A stretch of DNA of 64,000 bases from Bacillota bacterium (GCA_023411215.1 JAEYOY010000038.1:62001-126000); one strand, 5' to 3'; shown: positions 54,323 through 63,841, counted from the stretch's first letter. The notes: generated by a model from the sequence alone, not told the origin. A program made the numbers and translations.

Positions 54323-55060
54323 CTATCTTTCCAGCAGGAAGCTAAAATATCGGTCAACCAATTCCTTGTATTGCCTTCGTTGCATCAGTAGCTCTTCTCC
54401 ATTCTCCAATAGAAGCTTCTTCGCTGTTACCTGAGTTAGCTTATCAAGATTTATAATATAGGTACAGCCACATTTATAGAATCGCTTATCGCAGGACAAT
54501 AAATCGAATAAATCACCACAGGTAATACGGACCTGAAGGCAAATTCCATCCTGAAGATGTATCCTTTGGATATGCTTATCCGATTCACTGTAAATGATGT
54601 CTGACATATTAATTTTCTGCAAGCCGGTAGAAGTCTTCAGTAGTAAGTTCGACCTCTTGGACTTTTCCACGGCTGCTATTGCTTTGTCCAGTGCATTCCC
54701 CAGCTGATCTCCGGTATAGGGTTTAACCAGATAATGGGCTGCATGAAGTGAGAAAGCTTCAACTGCATGTTCCTTGGAGGTTGTCAGAAATATAATCTGA
54801 CAATTATCCTGACGTTCGCGTAACCTTTTCGCCAGCTCTACACCGGTCAATTCCGGCATATAGATATCAAGCAATAGGACATCATAATCACATTGACCGT
54901 CTATTATCCTCTTCAACAGTTCCGCTGACATAGCAAAGCTCTCAATTCGAATATCAATCTCACTATGAGCGACAGCATAGCTATTACATAGATTTTTCGT
55001 CTTTTGTAGCTCGTTGGTATCATCATCGCATATTACTATGTTTATCATTGAATTACTCAC
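54323..55060 (-). CDS. LytTR-family response regulator
   Basis: The 245-residue protein has a receiver domain with Asp65 in VLLLDIYMPELTG and Lys in YLVKPYTGD, and a LytTR domain (LLLKTSTGLQKINMSDIIYS; KRFYKCGCTYIINLDKL). No histidine kinase gene lies next to it. It is the nearest LytTR protein to the paired-box promoters at 52.8 and 56.1 kb and is a candidate for their regulator (inference). It is separated from the HD-GYP gene by a terminator. Confidence 0.92.
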   Translation of the reverse strand: MSNSMINIVICDDDTNELQKTKNLCNSYAVAHSEIDIRIESFAMSAELLKRIIDGQCDYDVLLLDIYMPELTGVELAKRLRERQDNCQIIFLTTSKEHAVEAFSLHAAHYLVKPYTGDQLGNALDKAIAAVEKSKRSNLLLKTSTGLQKINMSDIIYSESDKHIQRIHLQDGICLQVRITCGDLFDLLSCDKRFYKCGCTYIINLDKLTQVTAKKLLLENGEELLMQRRQYKELVDRYFSFLLER

Positions 55061-55116
55061 CCTTTGTTTATATATTATAGGCTTTATTAATATATATTGT
55101 ATCCTATTTTGCCAAA

Positions 55117-55146
55117 AAAAGCCAATCGATTTTTCGATTGGCTTTT
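55117..55146 (-). terminator. Terminator of the HD-GYP gene
   Basis: Thirteen-bp stem, AAAAGCCAATCGA/TCGATTGGCTTTT with loop TTTT. Confidence 0.85.
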
Positions 55147-55165
55147 CTATTATCTATAATATCGG

Positions 55166-56005
55166 CTATAATACATCAACAATTACAATATTACGCTCCT
55201 TCGATAGGTTATGATACTCATTCTCACAGCGTATCAATGGCTTAGTCTTCTCTTCCGGGTTGATGTATATAATTTCACCAACCTGTTCATTACTTAGTTT
55301 AACCATTGATTTATAATAAAATTTTATAGAGTTATTTACAAAAATCTGACTAATATATGGATCCAATGAGGCAAAGCCAGAGGCTTCAATCTCTTCAACG
55401 ACTTTAAAGGGAGAGCTCTTCTCATGATATGCCTTCGTTGATGTGGCTGCATCGAAAATATCTGCAATCGCAATAATTCTTCCATATAGACTAATCTGAT
55501 TTCCCTTCAAACCCAGAGGGTATCCACTGCCATCAATTCTCTCATGGTGATGAAGTACACCAAGTAGAACTTCCTGATCTAGTACACTCATATTCTCCAA
55601 CAAATGATAACCTATGATAGAATGTGTTCTCATGATCTCCATCTCATTACTGCTTAATTCCCCGGTCTTGTTGAGCAGACTGTCTCTTATCTTTGCCTTT
55701 CCAATATCATGTAGAAAAGCCGCACATGCCAGGTTATAGAGCTCCGATTGGTTGAGGTTAAGCCATTTCCCAATCTCATAGGATAAAAATGTTACATTGA
55801 CAGGATGGGAATAAAGGTATGGATATTTATTCTGCACACCGTTCAAGGATGTAAAGATATTCGTATAAGACCGCATATATTGGCAGATCTTTTCCACACA
55901 AGCTAGTGTTGGCTCTAGATGCAATTCTCTGCTAAAGCGAATATCCTCAATCACATTATGAAAAGTTCGTATTGCAAATTGATAAAGCTCTTCAAAACTA
56001 TGCAA
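55166..56005 (-). CDS. HD-GYP domain phosphodiesterase-like protein
   Basis: The 279-residue protein has an HD-GYP domain from about residue 90 (AAFLHDIGKAKI; LGVLHHHERIDGSGYPLGLK; RIIAIADIFDAATS). The family hydrolyses cyclic di-GMP or related dinucleotides. No receiver or membrane domain precedes it, only about 80 residues of helix. The start is TTG 56005, 7 nt after GGGGAGG. Its promoter carries the paired-box element shared with the RsbW-like gene. Confidence 0.88.
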   Translation of the reverse strand: MHSFEELYQFAIRTFHNVIEDIRFSRELHLEPTLACVEKICQYMRSYTNIFTSLNGVQNKYPYLYSHPVNVTFLSYEIGKWLNLNQSELYNLACAAFLHDIGKAKIRDSLLNKTGELSSNEMEIMRTHSIIGYHLLENMSVLDQEVLLGVLHHHERIDGSGYPLGLKGNQISLYGRIIAIADIFDAATSTKAYHEKSSPFKVVEEIEASGFASLDPYISQIFVNNSIKFYYKSMVKLSNEQVGEIIYINPEEKTKPLIRCENEYHNLSKERNIVIVDVL

Positions 56006-56053
56006 TAATTATCCTCCCCTTCAACGAATATAATTTTTAGATACTATAAATTA

Positions 56054-56122
56054 TATATACATCATTGAAAATGGTTAGACAATCCCTATGGCATAATTGG
56101 TCATAATATGGCATATTTGGTC
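56054..56122 (-). promoter_or_regulatory. Promoter with paired direct-repeat boxes, HD-GYP gene
   Basis: ATGGCATAATTGGTC (56088-56102) and ATGGCATATTTGGTC (56108-56122) lie 20 bp apart on the plus strand. Five bp away is the -35 TTGTCT (56077-56082), then a 17-bp spacer and the -10 TATATA (56054-56059), read on the minus strand. The geometry is identical to that at 52.8 kb. Confidence 0.75.
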
Positions 56123-56994
56123 TATGATTTCATAAGTCGATTCATTATCTCCTGACCGGTAGGCGTTGCTGCCAATCCGCCTTCTCCAGTTTCTCGAAGT
56201 GATCTAGGTAGGGCTTCACCTATCTCCCTCATCGCGTCGATTACTTCATCCGGTGGTATCCGACTATGAATTCCGGAAACTGCCATATCCGCACTGGCGA
56301 TAGCATTCACTGCTCCAACAACATTTCGCTTGATACAGGGTACCTCTACAAGCCCACCGACGGTATCACAGACCAACCCCAATAGATTCTTTAGTGCCAT
56401 AGCTGCTGCGTGAGCAATACTCTCATTATCTCCACCATTCAGATAAGCCAAGGCACCTGCTGCCATTGCACTGGCAGCTCCAACCTCTGCTTGGCATCCT
56501 CCTGCCGCTCCTGCTAAGAAGGCTCGCGCTGCTATTACTTCACCAATACCCGAAGCTACATACAGAGCTTCTACCATCCGCTGTATCTCTGCATGATATT
56601 TCTCTTCATAGCTGAGCAATACCGCAGGTATAACTCCACAGGAACCGGCCGTTGGGGCTGCTACAATCTTCTTCATGCAAGCATTCGATTCACCCATTTT
56701 CAACGCTTTTGCGATGACTTCACCGATAAAAGGTCCACTAAGTACCTTATCCTCTAGGATAGCGCGGTTCATTCTGGCTCCATCCCCACCTACCAGTTTA
56801 CTGGAGGACATCAATCCTTCCTCATAAGCCAAATCAGCATTTCTCATTGTTAAGTAAAGATGTTTCATCTTATCAACTGACTCCCTCTCAGAAGTCATTC
56901 TCTCCTCCATATCATCCTCGAGGATCACTCTCCAGAATGGTTTCTCTAACTTATCGCACTGACTTAATATCTCGCTCAGGGATCTAAAACTCAT
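56122..56994 (-). CDS. sdaAA: L-serine dehydratase, alpha chain
   Basis: The 290-residue protein is the iron-sulphur-dependent serine deaminase alpha chain, converting L-serine to pyruvate and ammonia with the beta chain. Family motifs are AAPTAGSCGVIPAVLLSYEE, GAAGGCQAEVGAASAMAAGA and GLVCDTVGGLVEVPCIKRN, with the cluster cysteines. The start overlaps the end of sdaAB by 11 bp, so translation is coupled. Confidence 0.95.
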   Translation of the reverse strand: MSFRSLSEILSQCDKLEKPFWRVILEDDMEERMTSERESVDKMKHLYLTMRNADLAYEEGLMSSSKLVGGDGARMNRAILEDKVLSGPFIGEVIAKALKMGESNACMKKIVAAPTAGSCGVIPAVLLSYEEKYHAEIQRMVEALYVASGIGEVIAARAFLAGAAGGCQAEVGAASAMAAGALAYLNGGDNESIAHAAAMALKNLLGLVCDTVGGLVEVPCIKRNVVGAVNAIASADMAVSGIHSRIPPDEVIDAMREIGEALPRSLRETGEGGLAATPTGQEIMNRLMKS

Positions 56995-57658
56995 TTTTCT
57001 CCTCCATACTAAGGTAGGTTACCTTCCTTACTCCTTCCGCTTTACGAAGTACATCTATGATATCAAGCGAAACCTCTTGATCACATTCGATAATCATAAC
57101 CGCATTACCGCCTCTCTTGTCACGATAGATACGCATCGTAGCGATATTGACTGCCTTCTGGCTCAATACAGAGGTAACCATTGACACATGTCCAGGTTTA
57201 TCTTCATTATTCACAATCAGAGTGGGGTAGCAAGCACAGACATCGGCCTCCACACCATCTATCTTATTAATCATAATTGCTCCTCCTCCGATGGAAGAGG
57301 CCACAAGTTCAAGCTGATTGCCTTTTACCCCCTCAAGCTTTAGCAGTACAGAATTCGGGTGTGCATTCCTAAGCTCTATAGCTGCAAAATCATACTCTAA
57401 TCCTCTCTCCATAGCATAACGGAAACTATCCGGTATTCGTTCATCATCCGGCTTCATACCAAGTAATCCAGCAATCAAAGCCCTATCCGTGCCATGTCCT
57501 TTACCGGTAGCAAGAAATGATCCATGCAGATATATCTTTGCATACTTAATCTCCTCGCGCAGAAGTTGTCTTGCCGTAAATCCTATTTTAACCGCGCCTG
57601 CTGTATGGGAGCTGGAGGGTCCTACCATAATAGGCCCCATAATATCGAACACACTCAT
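56984..57658 (-). CDS. sdaAB: L-serine dehydratase, beta chain
   Basis: The 224-residue protein has the beta-chain motif SVFDIMGPIMVGPSSSHTAG and a C-terminal ACT domain (LIVNNEDKPGHVSMVTSVLS). I use ATG 57658, preceded by GGCAGGA; the frame extends upstream to 57808 across a long hairpin and is unlikely to be translated there. Confidence 0.94.
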   Translation of the reverse strand: MSVFDIMGPIMVGPSSSHTAGAVKIGFTARQLLREEIKYAKIYLHGSFLATGKGHGTDRALIAGLLGMKPDDERIPDSFRYAMERGLEYDFAAIELRNAHPNSVLLKLEGVKGNQLELVASSIGGGAIMINKIDGVEADVCACYPTLIVNNEDKPGHVSMVTSVLSQKAVNIATMRIYRDKRGGNAVMIIECDQEVSLDIIDVLRKAEGVRKVTYLSMEEKNEF

Positions 57659-57744
57659 GGCTATTCCTGCCTTTCTTTCGTTTTCCTCAGCTTTATTATA
57701 ACCAAAATCATCCGCTTCATCAATCCCACTTTCGACAAATATTT

Positions 57745-57788
57745 TAGCCTGATGCTTTCGATCCGAAAAGATCGAAAGCATCAGGCTA
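57745..57788 (-). promoter_or_regulatory. Long perfect hairpin upstream of the serine dehydratase operon
   Basis: Nineteen-bp perfect stem (57745-57763 and 57770-57788) with loop CGAAAA. It lacks a long T run on the minus strand. It may terminate the oxidoreductase gene upstream, or be a leader structure for sdaAB. Confidence 0.6.
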
Positions 57789-57828
57789 TTATCATACCAA
57801 TATATCATGCTTATCCTTTTAATTAATT

Positions 57829-58986
57829 CTATTTATAATCGCTACCAACTGTGAAACCCTGTCCGGAACCCAGATCTACGACACTTCCAGTCTTCTCATA
57901 GAAGTGAATCGCATTCTTTTGAATTCCGGTAACGGTGTAATACTCGTCCTGCTCCGTAATAGGGAACTCCACTGTCCGATGCTCAAAGCCGGCTTTATAG
58001 ATTGCGGTAATAAGTTCAATGGTCAATCGCCCATCCTCTCCCGTAATCAGAGGCTGTACCCCTGTCTCAATTGCGGTCAGAACATTATCAATCTCACCCT
58101 CATGGCCGGTATGCTTAAGCTCCGGAAAGCTGTTGTATAATTCTTCCAGTTCCATTTCAAGCTCTTTATTCTCTACCGGAAACCCATTATCCAATGAAGT
58201 ACTGGCATATACCTTCCAAGGAGCTGAAATTCTTGCCTTCTCACCCTGAAAGATGACCTGCTGCTCCTCACCATGGTGTATTACGGAACTGGTTACCTGT
58301 GCTACTGCACCTTTCGAATACTGAAGTGCTGCAATAGAGATATCCTCCACCTCAGCATTATCATGAGCTGCATTGCTTAACAGGGCTTGTACGCGTTCCG
58401 GTTTTCCAAGCATCCAACCCAGCATATCAATATGATGAACGGCATGATTTAGTGTACAACCGCCACCCTCCTTCTCCCATAAACCTCTCCACCACAGATC
58501 GTAGTAGCAGTGACCGCGCCACCAAAAGGAATCAATCTGTGCATGCAGCACCCTTCCGATCATCCCGCTGTCCAGTACTGACTTTAACCTCATCACAGGA
58601 TCCTTGAAGCGATTCTGTGCAATAACGGCCAAGGTCTTTCCCGATTCCTTGGACGCAGAAATCATCTGATCACATTCCTCTAAGGATGCTGCCATTGGTT
58701 TCTCAACGATTACATTCTTTCCTGCCCTCAGAAAATTAATTGCAATCTCTGCATGACAAAAGGGTGGCGTACAGATGCTGACCAGATCGATACCCCCACG
58801 ATCCAGCAATTTTTCATGATCATCCACCACATCTGCTTCAAGCTTGTATTGCACCTTCTTCTCACTTGCCTTATCAGGATAGATATCACATAAAGCTACA
58901 ATTTGGCAACGTTCTGGAAATGCCAGATAAGCATTGATATGTGCTGCAGATATATTACCTGTTCCTATAATTGCTACTCGAATCAT
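57829..58986 (-). CDS. Gfo/Idh/MocA-family oxidoreductase
   Basis: The 385-residue NAD(P)-dependent dehydrogenase has a Rossmann motif VAIIGTGNISAAH at the N-terminus, the family motif VEKPMAASLEECD with the conserved Lys, and a C-terminal alpha/beta domain (GGGCTLNHAVHHIDMLGWML). It probably oxidises or reduces a sugar or inositol derivative; the substrate cannot be told. I use ATG 58986 after GAAAGGAG. Confidence 0.88.
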   Translation of the reverse strand: MIRVAIIGTGNISAAHINAYLAFPERCQIVALCDIYPDKASEKKVQYKLEADVVDDHEKLLDRGGIDLVSICTPPFCHAEIAINFLRAGKNVIVEKPMAASLEECDQMISASKESGKTLAVIAQNRFKDPVMRLKSVLDSGMIGRVLHAQIDSFWWRGHCYYDLWWRGLWEKEGGGCTLNHAVHHIDMLGWMLGKPERVQALLSNAAHDNAEVEDISIAALQYSKGAVAQVTSSVIHHGEEQQVIFQGEKARISAPWKVYASTSLDNGFPVENKELEMELEELYNSFPELKHTGHEGEIDNVLTAIETGVQPLITGEDGRLTIELITAIYKAGFEHRTVEFPITEQDEYYTVTGIQKNAIHFYEKTGSVVDLGSGQGFTVGSDYK

Positions 58987-59214
58987 TGACTGCTCCTTTC
59001 GTTGTATCCGCATAAATTTAACAGACTACAACCCCCGTATTAGTTATAATTTCATATTAAAATCACATTCTTAATATATACTAATACGTTTTCGTCAATT
59101 TTCCCATGGAAGAACCATTTGAATTTTATAGAAACTATTGATAATTTTCAGTATTTGTTTAAAGATATTATGTCTTGAAATAATTAAATACGATATATTT
59201 TATAGGAACAAAAA

Positions 59215-59346
59215 ATGAGCTTCCTTTCTACATTCTTTGGCGGAATGGTAGGAGGATTGCTCATTCATCATACTCTTTATATAAATATTTTACTTAAGAT
59301 TAAATGCGGTCACGCTCTTGGGAGCTTTTACGTTCATTCAATATAA
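59215..59346 (+). CDS. Possible 43-aa small membrane peptide
   Basis: ATG 59215 follows AGGA. The peptide (MSFLSTFFGGMVGGLLIHHT ...) has a glycine-rich hydrophobic first half. Its 3' end overlaps, antisense, the end of the gene at 59300. Evidence for expression is weak. Confidence 0.25.
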   Translation: MSFLSTFFGGMVGGLLIHHTLYINILLKIKCGHALGSFYVHSI

Positions 59347-59767
59347 TCCTGTCCAGCACTGCTTTATATACCAGTATAATTTGTGCATCGATATAGCAAA
59401 ACTTATTCGCTATGAACTCGTATGCTTTATAGATAAAAGCTACGTTAATCAATACCAATGCACCGATGGACAATGCAGGCTGATGTATCTTTGCTATGAT
59501 GAAGATGCAGGCACATAGATAAAACATAAACGCAAAGAAAAAATTCTTGCTAATCTTAAAAGCCAGTATCATCGTGTCATTCAGGCGATTGTGCATTTTA
59601 GTAATTACTTTTAAATCTCTATATTTCAGTTTTTCATACATATCATTGTATATGGTTTGGCTTTCACTAATCTTCGTCTCCAAATTCTTTTTTAAGCAAG
59701 AACAATAACGATTGTAATTTGCTTCACCCAGTTCTTTGCTGATTAATTTTTTAAACACATTTGACAT
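59300..59767 (-). CDS. Small two-helix membrane protein of unknown function
   Basis: The 155-residue protein has a charged, helical N-terminal 80 residues (ELGEANYNRYCSCLKKNLET) and two transmembrane segments (FFFAFMFYLCACIFIIA; LSIGALVLINVAFIYKAYEF), ending in a basic tail. ATG 59767 follows AGGTG. It has no recognised family and no operon partner. Nothing convincing is seen in 59768-60266. Confidence 0.6.
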   Translation of the reverse strand: MSNVFKKLISKELGEANYNRYCSCLKKNLETKISESQTIYNDMYEKLKYRDLKVITKMHNRLNDTMILAFKISKNFFFAFMFYLCACIFIIAKIHQPALSIGALVLINVAFIYKAYEFIANKFCYIDAQIILVYKAVLDRIILNERKSSQERDRI

Positions 59768-60266
59768 AACATCACCTACTCTCATTCTATATGGGTAGCA
59801 TTCTTCTTTGATTTTTATATCCTATTGATTATTGTTTTTTACATCATATTCGTTTGTTGTCCAGTCGCATTTCTTACGAACTATATAATACTATTATTCT
59901 CTAAGGACATAAAATAAAACAAAGCAATTACTGTAACAATTACCTAATGTATCTATATCTGTGACATTCATTACCCTCGAACCATTCGTAAGATTTTGAG
60001 TCGGCCGACATGTGCATAGGCATTGTAACATTCCCTCTAGCTGTGCAGGCACTGAATAGTTATCTATATCATTATATCGGTTAATAGGTAGACTGATTTT
60101 ACAAATTTCGATTTTTTTTGGTATAAGTCGAAATATTAACAGAATGTTCATAATATATCCATACAAAAAACATATATGTCCATTATAATAAAAGTAAGTT
60201 AAGAACATAACTTATTGAAGATTACCAATTTAATATTGCTTACAAGATAATTTTTTTCATAAAATA

Positions 60267-60300
60267 AGCCCGGCAGCTACCCTCCCCCCTCTACCGGGCT
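60267..60300 (-). terminator. Terminator of the receiver-HPt gene
   Basis: Stem AGCCCGG/CCGGGCT with a pyrimidine-rich loop; the minus-strand transcript continues TTATTTTA. Confidence 0.7.
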
Positions 60301-60356
60301 TCTCCTCTTTTTATAGGACAAAACACCGGAATCAATATCTCCTGAAACTTCCGCTG

Positions 60357-61445
60357 TTATACATAATCAGTTTCTGCTGAGATGGCGCCTTGTTCCATCT
60401 CTTTTTTTATGTCTGTTAATAGGAACAAGGCATTATCATATTTAAAATCTTTTATATTTACCAATGCCTGCTCCAACACTTTTCTCAACTCCGGACGTCC
60501 TCTCTTAATCAAAAGCTCCAGTTCATCTAAAATCGCTGCATAATCAAATCTCTTGATATAATATATGACTTTAGTAAGACTTTGTTCATTTTCCTCTCTC
60601 GTCATCAAAAGTTCGGGAAGCTCCTCCTGCGTCAGTTCTCTCTTCATTCTATCAAATGTTTTGATAACAGCCTCCAGCTTCTCATAAAAGCTCGTGATAC
60701 GTTTGGAATAATCGCCTTCATAGAAATCTATATCATCCTCTTGTAATACTGACTGTTCTAAGTCCTTCGCTATTTCAACCAATTCCAAAGCCCCTATATT
60801 GGCAAACACACTCCTCATGTTATGCACACCGATACGCATATCTTTCCACTGCTTATTCTCATATCCAAGCAGCACCATATTGATACAGGTTCTGATATCT
60901 TTCAGTGACACCTTAAGGATATTAATATAGTTTAATGGATCTCCCACCGCATATCGGAGTCCGACTTCGTAATTAATTTCACTTATTCCCTCTACGAGCT
61001 TCTTAATCAGTGAAGCCTCACCCAGATCACGGACTGATCTCTCTTTACCTATAATCTCTCTGACCTTCATCTTTGGGCACCACTCTCTTAAGATAGCTGT
61101 AAGCTCTATTATTCCAAGCGGTTTTGAATAAACACCATCTGCTCCGGCTGACTGATATTGTTTAATGATTTCTTCTGTTATGCTTGATGTAAGGGCTATA
61201 ATGATATTTTTATATTGATTGATATTTTCACGAAGCGCTCTCGTCGTCTGCACACCATCCTGTTTTGGCATAAAATGATCGAGAAAAATGATATTATACT
61301 CCTTATCGTTTACCATCTCAAGTGCTTTCATACCGCTATCAGCCTGATCAACATTAATATCAAATAATTCAAGCATATTTGATAAAATCATAGTATTAAT
61401 TTCATTATCATCCACAACAAGTGCATTGAATAGATTTTCTCTCAT
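60357..61445 (-). CDS. Orphan response regulator with HPt domain
   Basis: The 362-residue protein has a receiver domain (VVDDNEINTMIL; Asp56 in IIFLDHFMPKQDG; YSKPLG) and, after a linker, a histidine phosphotransfer helix bundle with the probable phospho-His208 in RIGVHNMRSVFANIGALEL. The C-terminal 100 residues are helical and unassigned. There is no DNA-binding domain and no adjacent kinase, so it is likely a phosphorelay intermediate fed by a kinase elsewhere. I start at ATG 61445, next to GGAAGAG. Confidence 0.8.
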   Translation of the reverse strand: MRENLFNALVVDDNEINTMILSNMLELFDINVDQADSGMKALEMVNDKEYNIIFLDHFMPKQDGVQTTRALRENINQYKNIIIALTSSITEEIIKQYQSAGADGVYSKPLGIIELTAILREWCPKMKVREIIGKERSVRDLGEASLIKKLVEGISEINYEVGLRYAVGDPLNYINILKVSLKDIRTCINMVLLGYENKQWKDMRIGVHNMRSVFANIGALELVEIAKDLEQSVLQEDDIDFYEGDYSKRITSFYEKLEAVIKTFDRMKRELTQEELPELLMTREENEQSLTKVIYYIKRFDYAAILDELELLIKRGRPELRKVLEQALVNIKDFKYDNALFLLTDIKKEMEQGAISAETDYV

Positions 61446-61626
61446 ATCTCTTCCAAGTCTCCTATTCACAAAATAATGACTACCAAAATCGCTAGAAACC
61501 TTACTATGCAAGCTGCTCCGATACCTATTTACAGGTACTAATCGAATATGTGCTTCCCATAATTCATATTTGCATATGCAGAAATAAAAAAATATATAAA
61601 TTCTTCTTTTATGTATAGTAATAATT

Positions 61627-61635
61627 TGATATAAT
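61627..61635 (+). promoter_or_regulatory. Extended -10 promoter of upp
   Basis: TGATATAAT (61627-61635), an extended -10 with no good -35, about 70 bp before the gene. Confidence 0.45.
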
Positions 61636-61707
61636 GTTCGTTAGGAATTTAGAATAAGGCTGTTTTGTTTTACAGAGCCAAGATAAAAACATCCAGGAGG
61701 TAAAAAA

Positions 61708-62337
61708 ATGTCAAATGTAACTATCATGGATCACCCTTTAATCCATCACAAATTGGGTATTATGAGACGTAAGACCACATCAACGAAGGAGTTTCGTGAT
61801 CTTGTATCCGAGGTTGCCATGCTAATCTGTTATGAGGCAACCAGAAAGCTTGCTCTTGCTGATATAGAGATTGAAACGCCGCTTGTTAAGACTACTGTGA
61901 AGGAAATCGCAGGCAAAAAGCTTTGCATCGTACCGATCTTAAGAGCTGGTCTTCACATGGCAGATGGTATCTTGAACTTAATCCCCAGTGCAAAGGTTGG
62001 ACATGTTGGCTTATATCGTAATGAAGAGACCCTAGAGCCGGTTGAATATTTTTGTAAACTTCCTTCTGATGCAGCAGAACGTGAGATTTTCGTAGTAGAT
62101 CCAATGCTGGCAACTGGGGGTTCTGCTGTAGCTGCAATTGATATTCTAAAGAAAAGAGGGATTACCAAGATTCATTTCCTCTGTCTTATTGCAGCTCCCG
62201 AAGGTGTAGAACGTTTAACAAAAGCTCATCCGGATGTTGAAATATATATCGGAAACCTTGACGAGCGATTGAACGAAAAGGGCTATATCTTACCAGGTCT
62301 TGGTGATGCCGGTGACAGAATCTACGGTACCAAATAG
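61708..62337 (+). CDS. upp: Uracil phosphoribosyltransferase
   Basis: The 209-residue enzyme makes UMP from uracil and PRPP. Motifs are VPILRAGLHMADGILNLIP, the PRPP loop VDPMLATGGSAVAAI and the uracil-binding YILPGLGDAGDRIYGTK. AGGAGG precedes the ATG. It is monocistronic and convergent with galM. Confidence 0.97.
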   Translation: MSNVTIMDHPLIHHKLGIMRRKTTSTKEFRDLVSEVAMLICYEATRKLALADIEIETPLVKTTVKEIAGKKLCIVPILRAGLHMADGILNLIPSAKVGHVGLYRNEETLEPVEYFCKLPSDAAEREIFVVDPMLATGGSAVAAIDILKKRGITKIHFLCLIAAPEGVERLTKAHPDVEIYIGNLDERLNEKGYILPGLGDAGDRIYGTK

Positions 62338-62390
62338 CTGAAATACCAGAGTCATACCACATGTCCTTGCTATCGTAATCTGCAGGAATA

Positions 62391-62459
62391 AAAGAGGGGT
62401 GTTGTAACAGACGGAACCGATATTTATTAGATTCCTTACTGTTTTCAACACCCCTCTTT
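62391..62459. terminator. Bidirectional terminator between upp and galM
   Basis: Fourteen-bp stem (62391-62404 and 62446-62459) with an inner AACAG/CTGTT stem, flanked by A- and T-rich tracts. Confidence 0.8.
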
Positions 62460-62548
62460 ATTATTCCTGATTAATGAATGCAGTCAGAATGACACCAATT
62501 ATTCTTTGAAAGCCAATGATGAATCCGACTTTCTACATTTCTTCTCTC

Positions 62549-63607
62549 TTATATTGTAGAAAACTTATAGATCGTAACCGAGTCAAACTCCTTACCGGCC
62601 TTCAGCATACAGGAAGGAAAGTTATGGGTATTGATGGAATTCGGGAAGAACTGAGTCTCAAAGCAAACACCGTATCTCTTATCATATACGGCTCCATCCT
62701 TACTGTTTTTCACAGGTCCTAGCATATTACCGGTATAAAGCTGAATACCTGGAAGGTCTGTAAATACCTCCATCTTTCTGCCAGTCTTTTCATCGATCAG
62801 CTCAGCCACCTTCTCCACCTGAGTGCCACTAATATCCAACACATAATTATGATCATAGCCACCAGCCAGCACTAAGGGTTCATAATCAGCATCGATATCC
62901 TGTCCAATCGTCTTAAGTGTTCTAAAATCCATAGGAGTGCCGGTTACATCCCTGATCTCACCCGTTGGAATCAGATCCGGCGTCGTAGGAGTAAACTGAT
63001 TTGCTCTAATTAATACTTTGTGATCTAGAATAGATCCTGAATTATGTCCACCCAGGTTAAAATAGGCATGATTTGTTAAATTAACGATCGTATCCCGATC
63101 GGATACTGCCAAATATTCAATCACAAGCTCATTTGTCTCCGTAAGACTATAGGTAACCGAAACATCAAGATTACCGGGAAAGCCCTGCTCCATATGAGGA
63201 CTTAATCTTGAGAACTCAATGCTTACTATATCGTCATCTTCATATACTTCTGTCTCGTACATGAATTTATTATAACCAACAAAGCCTCCATGAAGATTAT
63301 TCTTACCGTCATTCTTGTCCAGCTCATAAACCTTACCATTCAATTCAAATTTGGCATCACCGATACGGTTCCCATGTCGACCGATAAAGGATCCAAACCC
63401 CGGAGAATTCTCTTCGTAACCTGCTAGATTCTCGAAGCCCAAATTAACATCAGCATAATTACCCTTAGCGTCAGGAACAATGATACTTACAATATTAGCA
63501 CCAAAATCTGTGAAGGAGACCTTCATGCCATTTCCGTTTGTCAGAGTGTATAAGGTTGCTTCTTCCCCGCGCACTGTTTTCCCAAATGATTTTTGTGTAA
63601 TCTTCAT
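62549..63607 (-). CDS. galM: Aldose 1-epimerase (mutarotase)
   Basis: The 352-residue enzyme interconverts sugar anomers. The catalytic His is in NLTNHAYFNLGGH and the Glu in GVCFETQFFPNS; GRHGNRIGDAKFELNG is intact. AAGGAG precedes the ATG. It complements the beta-galactosidase encoded at 39-42 kb by handling released beta-galactose or glucose. Confidence 0.95.
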   Translation of the reverse strand: MKITQKSFGKTVRGEEATLYTLTNGNGMKVSFTDFGANIVSIIVPDAKGNYADVNLGFENLAGYEENSPGFGSFIGRHGNRIGDAKFELNGKVYELDKNDGKNNLHGGFVGYNKFMYETEVYEDDDIVSIEFSRLSPHMEQGFPGNLDVSVTYSLTETNELVIEYLAVSDRDTIVNLTNHAYFNLGGHNSGSILDHKVLIRANQFTPTTPDLIPTGEIRDVTGTPMDFRTLKTIGQDIDADYEPLVLAGGYDHNYVLDISGTQVEKVAELIDEKTGRKMEVFTDLPGIQLYTGNMLGPVKNSKDGAVYDKRYGVCFETQFFPNSINTHNFPSCMLKAGKEFDSVTIYKFSTI

Positions 63608-63651
63608 GTTTCTTTTACTCCTTATTCATCTTAAATTGCTCTTAGCTTATA

Positions 63652-63679
63652 ATTATAACATAATAATGGAAAATATCAA
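63652..63679 (-). promoter_or_regulatory. Promoter of galM
   Basis: TTGATA (63674-63679), 16 bp, TATAAT (63652-63657) on the minus strand. Confidence 0.6.
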
Positions 63680-63789
63680 ATATTTTCTTATTCAATGCTA
63701 AATATACGATTTTTCACATGAAATAAGTTTTAGCTTTTAGCCAGTTTAATCAAAAAAGCATAAATCATAATCGATCTCTCCCTCGATCA

Positions 63790-63818
63790 TTGACACCCCT
63801 GAACTTCAATGCTATACT
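63790..63818 (+). promoter_or_regulatory. Promoter upstream of the cobalamin riboswitch
   Basis: TTGACA (63790-63795), 17 bp, TATACT (63813-63818). Confidence 0.75.
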
Positions 63819-63841
63819 TATAGCGTAATTAACATATCATT

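Noticed and set aside
59894..60208. 104-residue minus-strand frame
   Set aside because: No ribosome binding site, low-complexity composition, no recognisable family; 59768-60266 is treated as non-coding.
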